Source: Planctomycetota bacterium
GTDB lineage: Bacteria > Planctomycetota > PLA2 > JAEUHO01
NCBI GenBank assembly: GCA_020631815.1
Contig: JACKGW010000006.1
Location: 124,001-188,000 of the forward strand
Direction: 5' to 3'
DNA: 64,000 nt
Part shown: positions 1-8,221 of the stretch, piece by piece
Layout of the letters: each line of letters starts with the position of its first letter
Numbering within the stretch: the stretch's first letter is position 1
Notes under the pieces: model-generated
Seen by the model: the letters and a program-made list of their open reading frames with translations, nothing else
The model's database searches: none
What the model was told of the DNA's origin: nothing
Position numbers and translations under genes: made by a program

Positions 1-1636
1 TGCCCTTGCCGTAGGTCATCTGACCGACCAGCTTGGCGCGACCCGTGTCCTTGAGGGCGCCCGCGAGGATCTCGGCAGCGCTGGCCGTGGACTGGTTGAC
101 GAGCACCACGACGGGCAGGTCGGGACGCTTGTCGCCGCGGCCGTCCGAGACATGGCGGCGCTCGGGCCAGATGCCCTGCCGCCCCGTCTCCGTGACCACC
201 GTGGTGCCCTCGGGCAGGAACTGGCTGGCGATGTCCACCGCACTCCGCAGGTAGCCACCGGTGTTGCCACGCAGGTCGATGATGAGGCCCTTGACGCCGT
301 CACGCTGGAAGTCGTCGAGCACGCGGCCGACCTCGTCGGCCGTTTCCTCGCTGAAGTGCTGCAGCTGCACGAAGCCGATCCCGCCGGGCAGCACGTCGTA
401 GGCCGTGGTGGGGATCGTGATGCGCGCGCGCGTCAGCGTGTACTCGCGCGGTTCGGTCCAACCGGGCCGGACCACCGAGATGCGCACCTTGGTGCCCGCC
501 GGACCGCGCAGCAGCTTGACGCACTCGTCGGCGGTGAGGCCGAGCGTGGGCGTGTCCTCGACCATGACCACGATGTCGCCCGCGCGCAGGTCCGCGTTGT
601 AGACGGGCCCGCCGTAGATGGGTCGGGAGATGGTGAAGCGTTGACCGTTGTCGGGGTCGTTCTGGACGTAGGCTCCAATGCCGCCGTAGGACGGGTCGAG
701 ACTATCCATCAGCTCGCCGTAGGCCTCGGGCGACATGTAGGTGGTGTGCTCGTCCAGCGCCTTCGTCAGGCCGGCCGCCGCTGCGTCCTCGAGCTTGCGT
801 CGATCGCGCACCTTGTCGGGGAACGCGTAGGCCTCGCCAAGGCGGTTCCAGATCTCGTCGAGCAGCGGCCAGCCGCTGTTCGCCATGGGCTCGACCGGCT
901 TGCTCGGCTCGGGCGCCGGCGCCGCGCGGTCGGCCGCGGCCTCGAGGTTCTCGATGACGCGCTGGCGCTGCAGCAGGCTGATCAGGAGCTGGGCGCTGCG
1001 CCCGCGCTCCGTGGGCTCGTCCTTGAGCTCGTTGAGGACGCCGCGGGCATCCCCGATGGCGCCGATCTCACCCAGCGCGAGCGCCCCGAGGGCCCTCAGG
1101 TCGGGATCCGTGCTGGCCAGGAAGTCGAGCATGACTTCCTTGCCCTTCATCTTGCTGCTGCGGTTGAGGTCCCAGAGGGCCTTGGCCATGGCCAGCTTGG
1201 TGTGCGGGTCCAGCTCGAGGTCGATGCGCTCCTCGATCCAGTCCGCGTCTTCGGGCTCGCCCTCGTTCCCGATCACGGAGAGCGCGGCCGCGCGCAGTGC
1301 GCCGGGCACGTCCGTGTTCCCGGCCACGCTGCGCAGGACTTCGAGCCCACGGATGTAGTCCTCGAGCAGGACCAGGGCGCGGCCGATGGCCAGACGCCGG
1401 CCGGGGGTGGCATCGGTCTCGGCCTTGTGCAGGGCGGGCAAGGCCGCCGTGTCCAGCTGCTTCAGGCGGGTCGCGAGCAACCACACGGCGCGCACGTCGT
1501 CGCCGGGGTCATCGCGGAGGAGGTCCTCGACCTTGCGGGCGGCGGCGCCCTCCTCGATCTCGTCGGCTCCTGTCGGCACGACGAGCGCCGGCAGCAGCAG
1601 CAGGGCCACGACAAGGGTTCGCACGAGATGGCGCAT
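1..1636 (-). CDS. S41-family C-terminal processing protease with HEAT-like N-terminus (3' end outside window)
   Basis: An exported serine/lysine protease of the CtpA/Prc type, cut off by the left window edge after about 545 residues. The start at 1636 opens with a signal peptide (MRHLVRTLVVALLLLPALVV). Residues about 30-200 look like HEAT/ARM helical repeats, which is unusual ahead of this family. A PDZ domain follows at about 325-405, then the S41 domain. The catalytic serine is S519 in ASAAEI and the general-base lysine is K544 in YGKG, 25 residues later as in E. coli Prc. Family members cleave protein C-termini in the periplasm. A TAGGAT -10-like hexamer lies at 1665-1670 (reverse strand), 28 bases before the ATG. 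Family is certain from the catalytic pair; the substrate is unknown. Confidence 0.93.
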   Translation of the reverse strand, partial: MRHLVRTLVVALLLLPALVVPTGADEIEEGAAARKVEDLLRDDPGDDVRAVWLLATRLKQLDTAALPALHKAETDATPGRRLAIGRALVLLEDYIRGLEVLRSVAGNTDVPGALRAAALSVIGNEGEPEDADWIEERIDLELDPHTKLAMAKALWDLNRSSKMKGKEVMLDFLASTDPDLRALGALALGEIGAIGDARGVLNELKDEPTERGRSAQLLISLLQRQRVIENLEAAADRAAPAPEPSKPVEPMANSGWPLLDEIWNRLGEAYAFPDKVRDRRKLEDAAAAGLTKALDEHTTYMSPEAYGELMDSLDPSYGGIGAYVQNDPDNGQRFTISRPIYGGPVYNADLRAGDIVVMVEDTPTLGLTADECVKLLRGPAGTKVRISVVRPGWTEPREYTLTRARITIPTTAYDVLPGGIGFVQLQHFSEETADEVGRVLDDFQRDGVKGLIIDLRGNTGGYLRSAVDIASQFLPEGTTVVTETGRQGIWPERRHVSDGRGDKRPDLPVVVLVNQSTASAAEILAGALKDTGRAKLVGQMTYGKG

Positions 1637-1744
1637 GGGGTCTCCGGAAGCTACGAGGCCGCTCATCCTAGCCCTATCCGCCGGGCTGCCACCCCCCGAG
1701 GGACGGGACGCGGCGGGATCGCCCGGGGGCGGGACGGGGGGCTC

Positions 1745-3037
1745 TCATCGCGGTGTGACGTCGCCGCGCGGGCGCTCGGGTGCTGCCGAGGCGCCGTCGT
1801 CGCGGTCGAGCAGCAGGATCAAGGTGCCGAGCGCGGTCACGTAGGCGTCGGTCCCGTCGCGGAACACGCCCGGCATGGAGGCCGCCATGCCGGGGATGGG
1901 CTCGTCGTCGTCCGTGGCGCCGAACGTGTCGCCGCGGCAAGGGCACGGCAAGCGTCCATCGTCCCGTTGGCCGTCAAGCAGGGCCGGGAGGTGTGCCTTG
2001 CGAAAGTCCGCCCAGGCGCGAGGTCCTCGGGCGCGCGCGAGCAGGGCGCCGAACCACAGGCCGAGCATGCTGCTTCCGTGGCCCTCCGACAGCAGGTCGA
2101 CGTGGTCGTCGACCTGCTGCAGCGCTCGCACTTGGTGGCGGTGTGTCCAGGGCACGCCCCAGGCGTGCAGTGCATACGCGGCGCCCGCAGCGCGGGGGAC
2201 GCCGGTGGGATCGCGGTGCGCGCTGCGCTGGCTCGTGTCGTAGGGCTGCAAGCCCTCGGGTAGCTGCGACGCCACGAGGTGGTCCACGGCGCGCTGGCCA
2301 ACACCGTCGATGGCCGGTCCGAGCCGTTCCCGGGCGTGGCCGAGGGCGGCCAGCACGACGTACGTCGAGGACACGAGCGTCGAGGGGTAGCCGAGCGGCA
2401 CGTCGAAGGGCAGTCCGTCGTCCGCGCCTTGGGGGAGCGGGTTGATGCGCCCGTGGCCAAAGCCGCCGTTCTCGTCTTGCGCGTCGGCCAGGAGCTGCGC
2501 GAGGCGTCGCAGCGAGGAGCGGGGAGCGCGCGCCCGTGCCACGGAGGTGTCCGCCTCGGCCAGGAACCACATGGCGAGGGCAGCCGGCCACGTGTACTGG
2601 ACGAGATGACGGCTCGAGGCCAAGCCGTGTCGCGGCGGGAGCTCGGCGGGCTTGGCAGCGCGCGCCTCCACGACGTCCAGCCAGTGTTCGAGGTAGCGAC
2701 GTGCCTTGGCGGCAGCACCGTCGCGACGGCGGGCCTCGCGCGTGGGGCCGCGCGACTTCAACTCGATCAGGCCGTAGAGCGCGACGGTGAAGGGCTTGCG
2801 CGGTGTGCCCTCGCTCTCGGCGAGCGCGAAGACGTGGTCGTCGAGCCACGCCCGAGCCTTGGTGATCGCGCGCTCACGACGCTCGGCCAGCTCGTCACCT
2901 CGCGGCTTGGGTGCAGCGGCAGCGGGGCGTGAAGCGAGCGGCATCAGGCTGAGCCCGGCGAGGGCGGCCGCGAGGAAGGTGCTCGTGCTCACGCGGGCCC
3001 GCGGTCGGGGGCGCTGCGTGTCGGAACGTCGGTGCAT
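1745..3037 (-). CDS. Exported alpha/alpha-toroid (terpenoid-cyclase-like fold) protein, function unknown
   Basis: A 430-residue protein of unknown function. The N-terminus has a basic start and a hydrophobic stretch ending in RPAAAAP, so it is probably exported. The body has helical pairs with repeated signatures such as ENGGFGHG and YPSTLVSSTYVVLAAL, typical of squalene-cyclase or prenyltransferase-like alpha/alpha toroids found in many planctomycete proteins. A CPC motif near the C-terminus (LPCPCRGD) could bind metal or form a disulfide. I see no cyclase DxDD motif, so an enzymatic role is not supported. It lies just downstream of the start of the divergent ComM-like gene, 83 bases away, so the two probably share a promoter region. 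Confidence 0.8.
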   Translation of the reverse strand: MHRRSDTQRPRPRARVSTSTFLAAALAGLSLMPLASRPAAAAPKPRGDELAERRERAITKARAWLDDHVFALAESEGTPRKPFTVALYGLIELKSRGPTREARRRDGAAAKARRYLEHWLDVVEARAAKPAELPPRHGLASSRHLVQYTWPAALAMWFLAEADTSVARARAPRSSLRRLAQLLADAQDENGGFGHGRINPLPQGADDGLPFDVPLGYPSTLVSSTYVVLAALGHARERLGPAIDGVGQRAVDHLVASQLPEGLQPYDTSQRSAHRDPTGVPRAAGAAYALHAWGVPWTHRHQVRALQQVDDHVDLLSEGHGSSMLGLWFGALLARARGPRAWADFRKAHLPALLDGQRDDGRLPCPCRGDTFGATDDDEPIPGMAASMPGVFRDGTDAYVTALGTLILLLDRDDGASAAPERPRGDVTPR

Positions 3038-3120
3038 GGGACCCTCCGAGGCCCCCTACGCGCGTGCCCGCCCGCGCGTTGGCACGTGACCGATCGCGCT
3101 CCGGATGCGAGGCAGGCTCC

Positions 3121-4638
3121 GTGAGCGACGTCGGCTTCGCACGGACCGTGGGCGCCACCCTGCTTGGCACCGAAGCACGCTTGGTCGACGTGCAAGTCGC
3201 CTTGGCCCGCCGCGAGCAGGGCGGCGAGCGCACGTTCCGCATCGTCGGTCTGCCGGACATCGCCATGCGCGAGGGACGCGAGCGGATACGCGCTGCGCTC
3301 CAGGCGGGTGGATGGGGCTGGCCCGACACACGCGCCACGGTCAACCTGGCGCCCGCGGCCGATCGCAAGCAGGGCGCGGCGCTGGACCTGGCCATCGCGC
3401 TAGGGCTCTTGGGCTCCCTCGGCCACCTGCGCGCTCGGGGGCGCCTGGCCCAGGTGCTGTGCGTGGGCGAAGTTGCCCTCGATGGCTCGATCCGCCCGGT
3501 GCGCGGCGTGCTGGCAGCGGTCGAGGCGGCACGGCGTGCACGCTTGACGGCAGCGTTCGTCCCGCGGGCCAACGCAGCCGAGGCGGCCGCGGTCGAGGGC
3601 GTCACCGTCTACGCCATCGACGACGTGCTCGGCGCGGTGGAGCACCTGGAGGGGGTGGCTCGCCTCGAGCCCACGCAGGCGCCGCCCTGGTCGCCCCGAC
3701 ATGGCGTGCCGACGCACACCGAAGTCCGCGGGCAAGCGCAGGCCGTTCGTGCGGCCTGGGTGGCAGCCGTTGGCGGTCACAACGTGCTGCTCGTCGGCCC
3801 GCCGGGCTCCGGGAAGACCATGCTGGCCCGCGAGGTCCGAGGCCTCCTCCCGCCGCTGTCGCGCGAGGAGGCTCTCGAAGTGAGCCGCGTGCACAGCGCC
3901 GCGGGGCTGCTGGCCGGCGGTCTGGTTCGCCAGCGTCCCTTTCGCGCGCCGCATCACACGGCGAGCCTGCCGGGCTTGGTGGGGGGCGGCTCACCGCCGC
4001 GCCCGGGAGAGGTCAGCCTGGCGCACCGCGGCGTGCTGTTCCTCGACGAGCTGCCCGAGTTCGCACGGACCTCGCTCGAGGCCCTGCGGCAGCCTCTCGA
4101 GGACGGATCCCTCGTCGTGAGCCGCGCAGCGGCACGCGTCCGCCTGCCCAGCAGTGTGGTCCTCGTGGCCGCGATGAACCCCTGTCCCTGCGGCTGGCAA
4201 GGGGTGGGCAGTCGCTGCCGATGCGGCGTGCGTGAGATCGCGCGCTACCAGGCACGCATCTCGGGGCCACTTCGCGATCGCTTCGACCTCTGCGTCACGA
4301 CCCGACCCGTGGACCCGGCCGAGCTGGTCGGCCCGCCGCCCGAGGCGCCCTTCACCGCGAGCCAGGTCGCGGCTGCGCTTGCGCGCCAGGCCATGCGCTG
4401 TCGGTCCCTGGGCCCTGGCCTCTACGCCAACGCCCAGCTCCCTCCCTCCAGCTTGCCGGGCATCGTGCAACCCACGCCAGCGGCCCTGGAGCGCCTGGTG
4501 CGCGCCACGCAAGCCCTCGGCCTGTCGGGTCGGGCCGTGCACCGAACGCTGCGCGTCGCGCGCACGCTGGCCGATCTCGCCGACCTCGAGACGATCCAGC
4601 CCCAGCACGTCGACGAGGCGCTGGCGTTGCGCCTCTGA
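3121..4638 (+). CDS. comM: YifB/ComM family Mg-chelatase-like AAA+ ATPase
   Basis: A 505-residue ATPase of the ComM/YifB family; characterised members are hexameric helicases that promote branch migration during natural transformation and recombination. The N-terminal ChlI-like domain (about 1-175) is followed by the AAA+ domain, with Walker A GPPGSGKT near residues 226-233, the family motif RPFRAPHHTAS, Walker B LFLDELPEF, and the zinc-like cluster NPCPCGWQGVGSRCRCG. The Mg_chelatase_C domain closes the protein (about 410-505). I chose the GTG at 3121 because VSDVGFARTVGATLLG matches the usual N-terminus and a GAGGCAGG-like ribosome site precedes it; an upstream in-frame GTG at 3064 is less likely. 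Length is normal for the family. Confidence 0.95.
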   Translation: MSDVGFARTVGATLLGTEARLVDVQVALARREQGGERTFRIVGLPDIAMREGRERIRAALQAGGWGWPDTRATVNLAPAADRKQGAALDLAIALGLLGSLGHLRARGRLAQVLCVGEVALDGSIRPVRGVLAAVEAARRARLTAAFVPRANAAEAAAVEGVTVYAIDDVLGAVEHLEGVARLEPTQAPPWSPRHGVPTHTEVRGQAQAVRAAWVAAVGGHNVLLVGPPGSGKTMLAREVRGLLPPLSREEALEVSRVHSAAGLLAGGLVRQRPFRAPHHTASLPGLVGGGSPPRPGEVSLAHRGVLFLDELPEFARTSLEALRQPLEDGSLVVSRAAARVRLPSSVVLVAAMNPCPCGWQGVGSRCRCGVREIARYQARISGPLRDRFDLCVTTRPVDPAELVGPPPEAPFTASQVAAALARQAMRCRSLGPGLYANAQLPPSSLPGIVQPTPAALERLVRATQALGLSGRAVHRTLRVARTLADLADLETIQPQHVDEALALRL

Positions 4639-4696
4639 TGCCCTCACCGCTGCGATAGCCTCGCCATCCCCAGCTCGCTGGGTACGGGAGGCGAGG

Positions 4697-5407
4697 ATGA
4701 AGACCGCGTGGACAACGCTCGCCGTGTTCGCGGTGGCACTGACACATGCCTCGTCTGCAGTCCGGTCGGGAGACGAGCAGCCCCTTACGCTCGATGTCGA
4801 GGCGTTGCGCTCGGCCTACGAACAACACGTGGCCACGCTGGGTTGCGAGACGCTCGAGGCTGACTATCCCAAGATCGTCCGTGATCTGCGAAGCGGACAG
4901 CAGGATCGGGAGTCCATCGCCTGTCGAATGCTCGCGCACTGCCGCGATCCACGCGCAATTCCCTGGCTTGTACCCCTCCTGGATGGCGCGTCGGGCTCGA
5001 CGCGCGCCTGGGCGGGAAGCGCGATCTCGTGCATCGTTTCGGAGTGCGCCTTGATGCGCCGCGATCCCGAGCAGCTCGGACGAATCGCCCTGCAGCCGAG
5101 GCGACCGGGCGACCCTGACCTGCGCCCATTCACCTGGCTCGCAGTCAAGATGATGAGAGCCCCGGAGGCAGCCAACCTCCGCAGCTACGGCGCGGACGTT
5201 GCGCGCTACGTCGAGGCCCGGGAGCTGGCCCCTGACCTCCGCAAGCTGCTGGACAGCAGGCACCCTGCGGTGCGAAACGCGGCGGTGTTCGCGCTCCAGG
5301 GCTTGGGGTTCGAGGTCGATGAGGCCGCCGTGCTCGGCCCGCTCCACCCCATCCCCAGGAACGTGGCTCCTCCGGAGGTCCCCGGGAACGTCGCGCCGGC
5401 GAAGTAG
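4697..5407 (+). CDS. Exported small HEAT-repeat protein
   Basis: A 236-residue protein with a signal peptide (MKTAWTTLAVFAVALTHASS) and helical repeats resembling HEAT/PBS-lyase repeats, for example DPRAIPWLVPLLDG and HPAVRNAAVFALQGLG. The ATG at 4697 follows a GGGAGGCGAGG ribosome site. A TAGCCT hexamer at 4656-4661, in the gap after the ATPase gene, resembles the -10 element proposed for aconitase in this window. HEAT proteins generally act as binding scaffolds; no partner can be named. It has two conserved-looking cysteines (GCETL, ACRMLAHC) that could form disulfides after export. Codon use matches its neighbours. Confidence 0.78.
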   Translation: MKTAWTTLAVFAVALTHASSAVRSGDEQPLTLDVEALRSAYEQHVATLGCETLEADYPKIVRDLRSGQQDRESIACRMLAHCRDPRAIPWLVPLLDGASGSTRAWAGSAISCIVSECALMRRDPEQLGRIALQPRRPGDPDLRPFTWLAVKMMRAPEAANLRSYGADVARYVEARELAPDLRKLLDSRHPAVRNAAVFALQGLGFEVDEAAVLGPLHPIPRNVAPPEVPGNVAPAK

Positions 5408-5455
5408 GGCCAAGGCCATCACCCCAGCCGAGCGCCGTGGGTGCGCGCCCGTCGC

Positions 5456-5959
5456 TCAGAGGTCCACGACGCGCTCGTGCTCGGTGATGTGCGGACGCTC
5501 GGCGTCGACGGCACCCGTCACGCCGGTGGGCTCGAAGCCGCGTGAGGCATAGAGGCGGACGGCGCCCGGGTTCGCGTCACCCACGTCCAGGTACAGTCGC
5601 CGGTGACCCGCCTCGCGCGCCCACGCGACCACGGCATCGACCAAGCGTCCGCCGACACCGCGGCCCCGCGCCTCGGGCGCCACCCACATTCCGAACAGGC
5701 CGATCTTGGTCGAGGGCGGTCGGTAGGGGCTTCCGCCCGCAATGCCCACGGGACGTCCCGCCGCCAGCGCCAGGAAGGTGGCGGCGTGCTCGCGCCCGGC
5801 GAACGCCGCCCACTCCTCCGGCGTGCGGTCCTTCTCATGCTCGAAGGTGGAGCCGAACGCATCGGGGTCTTCCCGGAGCGCCCGCAGGCGGACCTCGCGG
5901 ACCAGGGCGTGGTCCGCGGCGGTGACGCGATGGAGGTGGATCTCGGCGTCGTCGCGCAT
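5456..5959 (-). CDS. GNAT-family N-acetyltransferase
   Basis: A 167-residue acetyl-CoA-dependent N-acetyltransferase of the GNAT superfamily. The acetyl-CoA binding motif A is visible as MWVAPEARGRGVGGRLVDAV at about residues 93-112 (R-x-x-G-x-G type), and the C-terminal LYASRGFEPTG is the usual motif B. The start at 5959 (MRDDAEIHLHRV) was preferred to a much longer open frame that would run antisense through moaC. The substrate cannot be read from the sequence; similar proteins act on amino acids, peptides or small amines. The gene is divergent from moaC with 45 bases between the starts. Confidence 0.9.
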   Translation of the reverse strand: MRDDAEIHLHRVTAADHALVREVRLRALREDPDAFGSTFEHEKDRTPEEWAAFAGREHAATFLALAAGRPVGIAGGSPYRPPSTKIGLFGMWVAPEARGRGVGGRLVDAVVAWAREAGHRRLYLDVGDANPGAVRLYASRGFEPTGVTGAVDAERPHITEHERVVDL

Positions 5960-5992
5960 CGCACCACCGTACGCCTGGGCGTGGGCGGGACG

Positions 5993-5998
5993 TACCAT
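5993..5998 (+). promoter_or_regulatory. Putative -10 element of leaderless moaC mRNA
   Basis: TACCAT ends six bases before the moaC ATG. That spacing is typical of leaderless transcription in other GC-rich bacteria, and no Shine-Dalgarno sequence is present. Several starts in this window have the same layout. Confidence 0.35.
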
Positions 5999-6004
5999 CC
6001 GGTG

Positions 6005-6505
6005 ATGGACAGCGAGCGACTCACACACGCCGACGAGGCCGGCGAGGCACGCATGGTCGACGTGGGCGGCAAGGCCGTCACGGCCCGACGTGCGCTTGCC
6101 CAGGCGCGCGTGCGGATGGCGCCCGCGACCTTCGTGCTCGTACGGGACGGACGCACGGCCAAGGGCGACGCCCTGGCCGTCGCGCGCCTCGCGGGCATCC
6201 AAGGGGCCAAGCGCACCGCGGACTTGATCCCGCTGTGCCACCCGCTCGGCCTGGACCACGTCGACGTCCGCTGCGAGCTCGAGGCCCCCGACGCCGTCCG
6301 CATCATTGCCGAGACACGCGTCACGGCGCGCACGGGCGTGGAGATGGAAGCGCTCACGGCAGCCGCCGTCGCCGCGCTCACGCTCTACGACATGGTCAAG
6401 GGCGTGGACCGCACGGCCTCCATCGAAGGACTCCACTTGCTCGAGAAGGACGGGGGCAAGAGCGGCTCCTGGCGGCGCCCAGGCGTCGGGGAGAGCGCAT
6501 CGTGA
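6005..6505 (+). CDS. moaC: Cyclic pyranopterin monophosphate synthase
   Basis: MoaC, 166 residues, converts the cyclic GTP product of MoaA into cyclic pyranopterin monophosphate, an early step of molybdenum cofactor synthesis in the cytoplasm. Family signatures are all present: MVDVGGKAVTARRA near the N-terminus, the active-site segment LIPLCHPL (about 75-82), TGVEMEALTA (about 111-120) and LYDMVKGVD, which carries the catalytic lysine. The stop codon overlaps the GTG of asd by four bases, so the two are probably translationally coupled. No other molybdenum cofactor gene is in view. A longer in-frame extension upstream is rejected because the ATG at 6005 gives the standard length. Confidence 0.96.
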   Translation: MDSERLTHADEAGEARMVDVGGKAVTARRALAQARVRMAPATFVLVRDGRTAKGDALAVARLAGIQGAKRTADLIPLCHPLGLDHVDVRCELEAPDAVRIIAETRVTARTGVEMEALTAAAVAALTLYDMVKGVDRTASIEGLHLLEKDGGKSGSWRRPGVGESAS

Positions 6506-7533
6506 CGAGGCGGACGTGGTCGGTGGCCGTGGCCGGTGCAACCGGAGTCGTGGGCGAGGAAATCCTCGCCATGCTCGACCAGCGTGATTTCCCCGTGGGT
6601 TCGCTACGCCTCATGGCGTCAGCACGCAGCGCCGGGAAGCAGGTCCGGTGGCGCGATCACGACGTCGTCGTCGAGGACTTGGCGACGGCCGACTTCCACG
6701 GTGTGGACTTCGCGTTCTTCAGCGCGGGGAGTGCGCAGGCTGCGCACGCGCGCCGTGCAGCCGAGGCAGGCGCGACCGTCATCGACAACAGCTCGGCGTT
6801 TCGCGAGGACCCCTCCATCCCGCTCGTGGTGCCGCAGGTCAACCCTCACGACCTCGACGGCTTGCGCGTTCCCGGGGATCGTCCGCGGCCGGGTCTGGTG
6901 GCCAACCCCAACTGCTCCACGATCCTGTTCGTGATGGCGGTCGCGCCCCTCGAACGCCACGCCAAGATCGAGCGCGCCGTGGTGTCCACGTACCAGGCCG
7001 TGTCCGGCAGTGGCGCCAAGGCGCTGGACGAGCTCGCCCGGCAGGGTGAGCAGGAGCGCACGGGCCAGCCGCTCGAAGCGGCCGTCTACCCCAAGCCGAT
7101 CCACGGCAACGTCCTGCCCTTCGTGCAGGCCTTCACCGACGACGGCACCACGACGGAAGAACGCAAGCTGGTCCGCGAGAGCCGGCGCCTCCTCGGCCGC
7201 CCCGACCTGCGGCTGACGGCAACCTGCGTGCGCGTCCCCGTGCGCCGCGCCCACTCCGAGGCCGTGAACCTCGTCTTGGAGCGCCCCGTGACGCCGGAGC
7301 AGGCCCGCGCCTGGATCGCTGCGGCCCCCGGCGTGCGTCTTGTCGATGACCCGGCCACGCTCGCCTTTCCCACGCCCCGGGACGCCGACGGCCAGGACGA
7401 CGTGTTGGTCGGTCGGGTGCGCCGGGACCCTTCGCACGAGCGGGGTCTGGACCTCTGGCTGACGGGTGACCAGGTGCGCAAGGGAGCCGCCCAGAACGCC
7501 ATCGAGATCGCCGAGGAGCTGCTCCGCGGCTGA
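6502..7533 (+). CDS. asd: Aspartate-semialdehyde dehydrogenase
   Basis: A 343-residue NADPH-dependent enzyme that reduces aspartyl phosphate to aspartate semialdehyde, the branch-point of the lysine, threonine, methionine and diaminopimelate pathways. The Rossmann motif GATGVVG is at residues 12-18, the catalytic cysteine is C138 in NPNCST, and the active-site histidine is H251 in VRRAHSE. The GTG start at 6502 lies in a GTGA overlap with the moaC stop, which fixes the N-terminus (VTRRTWSVAVAGATG). dapB, the next cell-wall/lysine step available here, sits at 27.5 kb rather than in this operon. Length and motifs are fully normal. Confidence 0.96.
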   Translation: MTRRTWSVAVAGATGVVGEEILAMLDQRDFPVGSLRLMASARSAGKQVRWRDHDVVVEDLATADFHGVDFAFFSAGSAQAAHARRAAEAGATVIDNSSAFREDPSIPLVVPQVNPHDLDGLRVPGDRPRPGLVANPNCSTILFVMAVAPLERHAKIERAVVSTYQAVSGSGAKALDELARQGEQERTGQPLEAAVYPKPIHGNVLPFVQAFTDDGTTTEERKLVRESRRLLGRPDLRLTATCVRVPVRRAHSEAVNLVLERPVTPEQARAWIAAAPGVRLVDDPATLAFPTPRDADGQDDVLVGRVRRDPSHERGLDLWLTGDQVRKGAAQNAIEIAEELLRG

Positions 7534-7557
7534 GCCTCGGGCCCGGGGGGGCCAGCC

Positions 7558-7586
7558 TTGGAGGCCTCCCGGCACGGGGATAGGAT
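7558..7586 (+). promoter_or_regulatory. Putative sigma-70-type promoter for accB-accC
   Basis: TTGGAG at 7558-7563 and TAGGAT at 7581-7586 are separated by exactly 17 bases. Transcription would start near 7593 and leave a leader of roughly 150 bases before the accB ATG at 7744. The long leader could hold regulation, but I see no recognisable riboswitch in it. Confidence 0.5.
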
Positions 7587-7743
7587 CGGGCCGCCGAAGC
7601 GCTGTCGCATGGGGCCCCGGGGCTGGCGCGTGGCTGACGGACACCTCCCTGGGGGTGCCCGACGGACGCGTGTGCACGCCGGACCGCCCGTTGCCGGTCG
7701 CGGAAGTGGGCTCCACGACGGGTGCCCCGGCGGAGGCTGCTCG

Positions 7744-8217
7744 ATGGACCATCAGGAGCTCAGGCGGCTCGTCAGGCTGATGAACAAGAACGGCCTCGTC
7801 GAGGTCGAGCTTGAACAGGAAGGCTGGCGGGTCCATCTGCGCAAGGCCGAGGCGCCTTCCGCCCCGCTGGTGACCTACGCGCAGCCTGCGTATGCGCCTC
7901 CGCCCCCCGGCGCGATGCCCGCGCCAGCCGCCCCGGCGGCCGACGGCGCCGCGGCGCCTTCCGGACCCCCGCCCGGCACGAAGGACATCCCCTCGCCGAT
8001 GGTGGGCACCTTCTACCGACGCCCGAGCCCTGATGCCGAGCCGTACGTCGAGGTCGGCGACCGCGTCTCCGCGCAGACGGTCGTGTGCATCGTCGAGGCC
8101 ATGAAGGTCAACAACGAGATCCAGGCCGAGCTGTCGGGCGAGATCCTCGAGGTGCTTGCCGAAGACGGTCAGCCCGTCGAGTACGGCGAGCCCCTGTTTC
8201 GCGTGAAGGTCGCCTGA
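7744..8217 (+). CDS. accB: Acetyl-CoA carboxylase biotin carboxyl carrier protein
   Basis: AccB (BCCP), 157 residues, carries the biotin that AccC carboxylates and from which the carboxyltransferase makes malonyl-CoA for fatty acid synthesis. The N-terminal helical part (MDHQELRRLVRLMNKNGLVE) is followed by a proline/alanine-rich linker (about 45-80) and a C-terminal biotinyl domain with the biotinylation site EAMK at K121. The ATG at 7744 follows a GGCGGAGG ribosome site; an in-frame ATG at 7609 would add an unusual extension and is not favoured. It is four bases upstream of accC, the common accB-accC pairing. Confidence 0.96.
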   Translation: MDHQELRRLVRLMNKNGLVEVELEQEGWRVHLRKAEAPSAPLVTYAQPAYAPPPPGAMPAPAAPAADGAAAPSGPPPGTKDIPSPMVGTFYRRPSPDAEPYVEVGDRVSAQTVVCIVEAMKVNNEIQAELSGEILEVLAEDGQPVEYGEPLFRVKVA

Positions 8218-8221
8218 GCGC

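Noticed and set aside
3064..3120. Upstream GTG start for the ComM-like gene
   Set aside because: The extra 19 residues do not resemble the family; the GTG at 3121 gives the conserved N-terminus.
7609..7743. An N-terminal extension of AccB from the in-frame ATG at 7609
   Set aside because: The extension has no similarity to BCCP proteins and a good ribosome site precedes the ATG at 7744, which gives the family's usual N-terminus.
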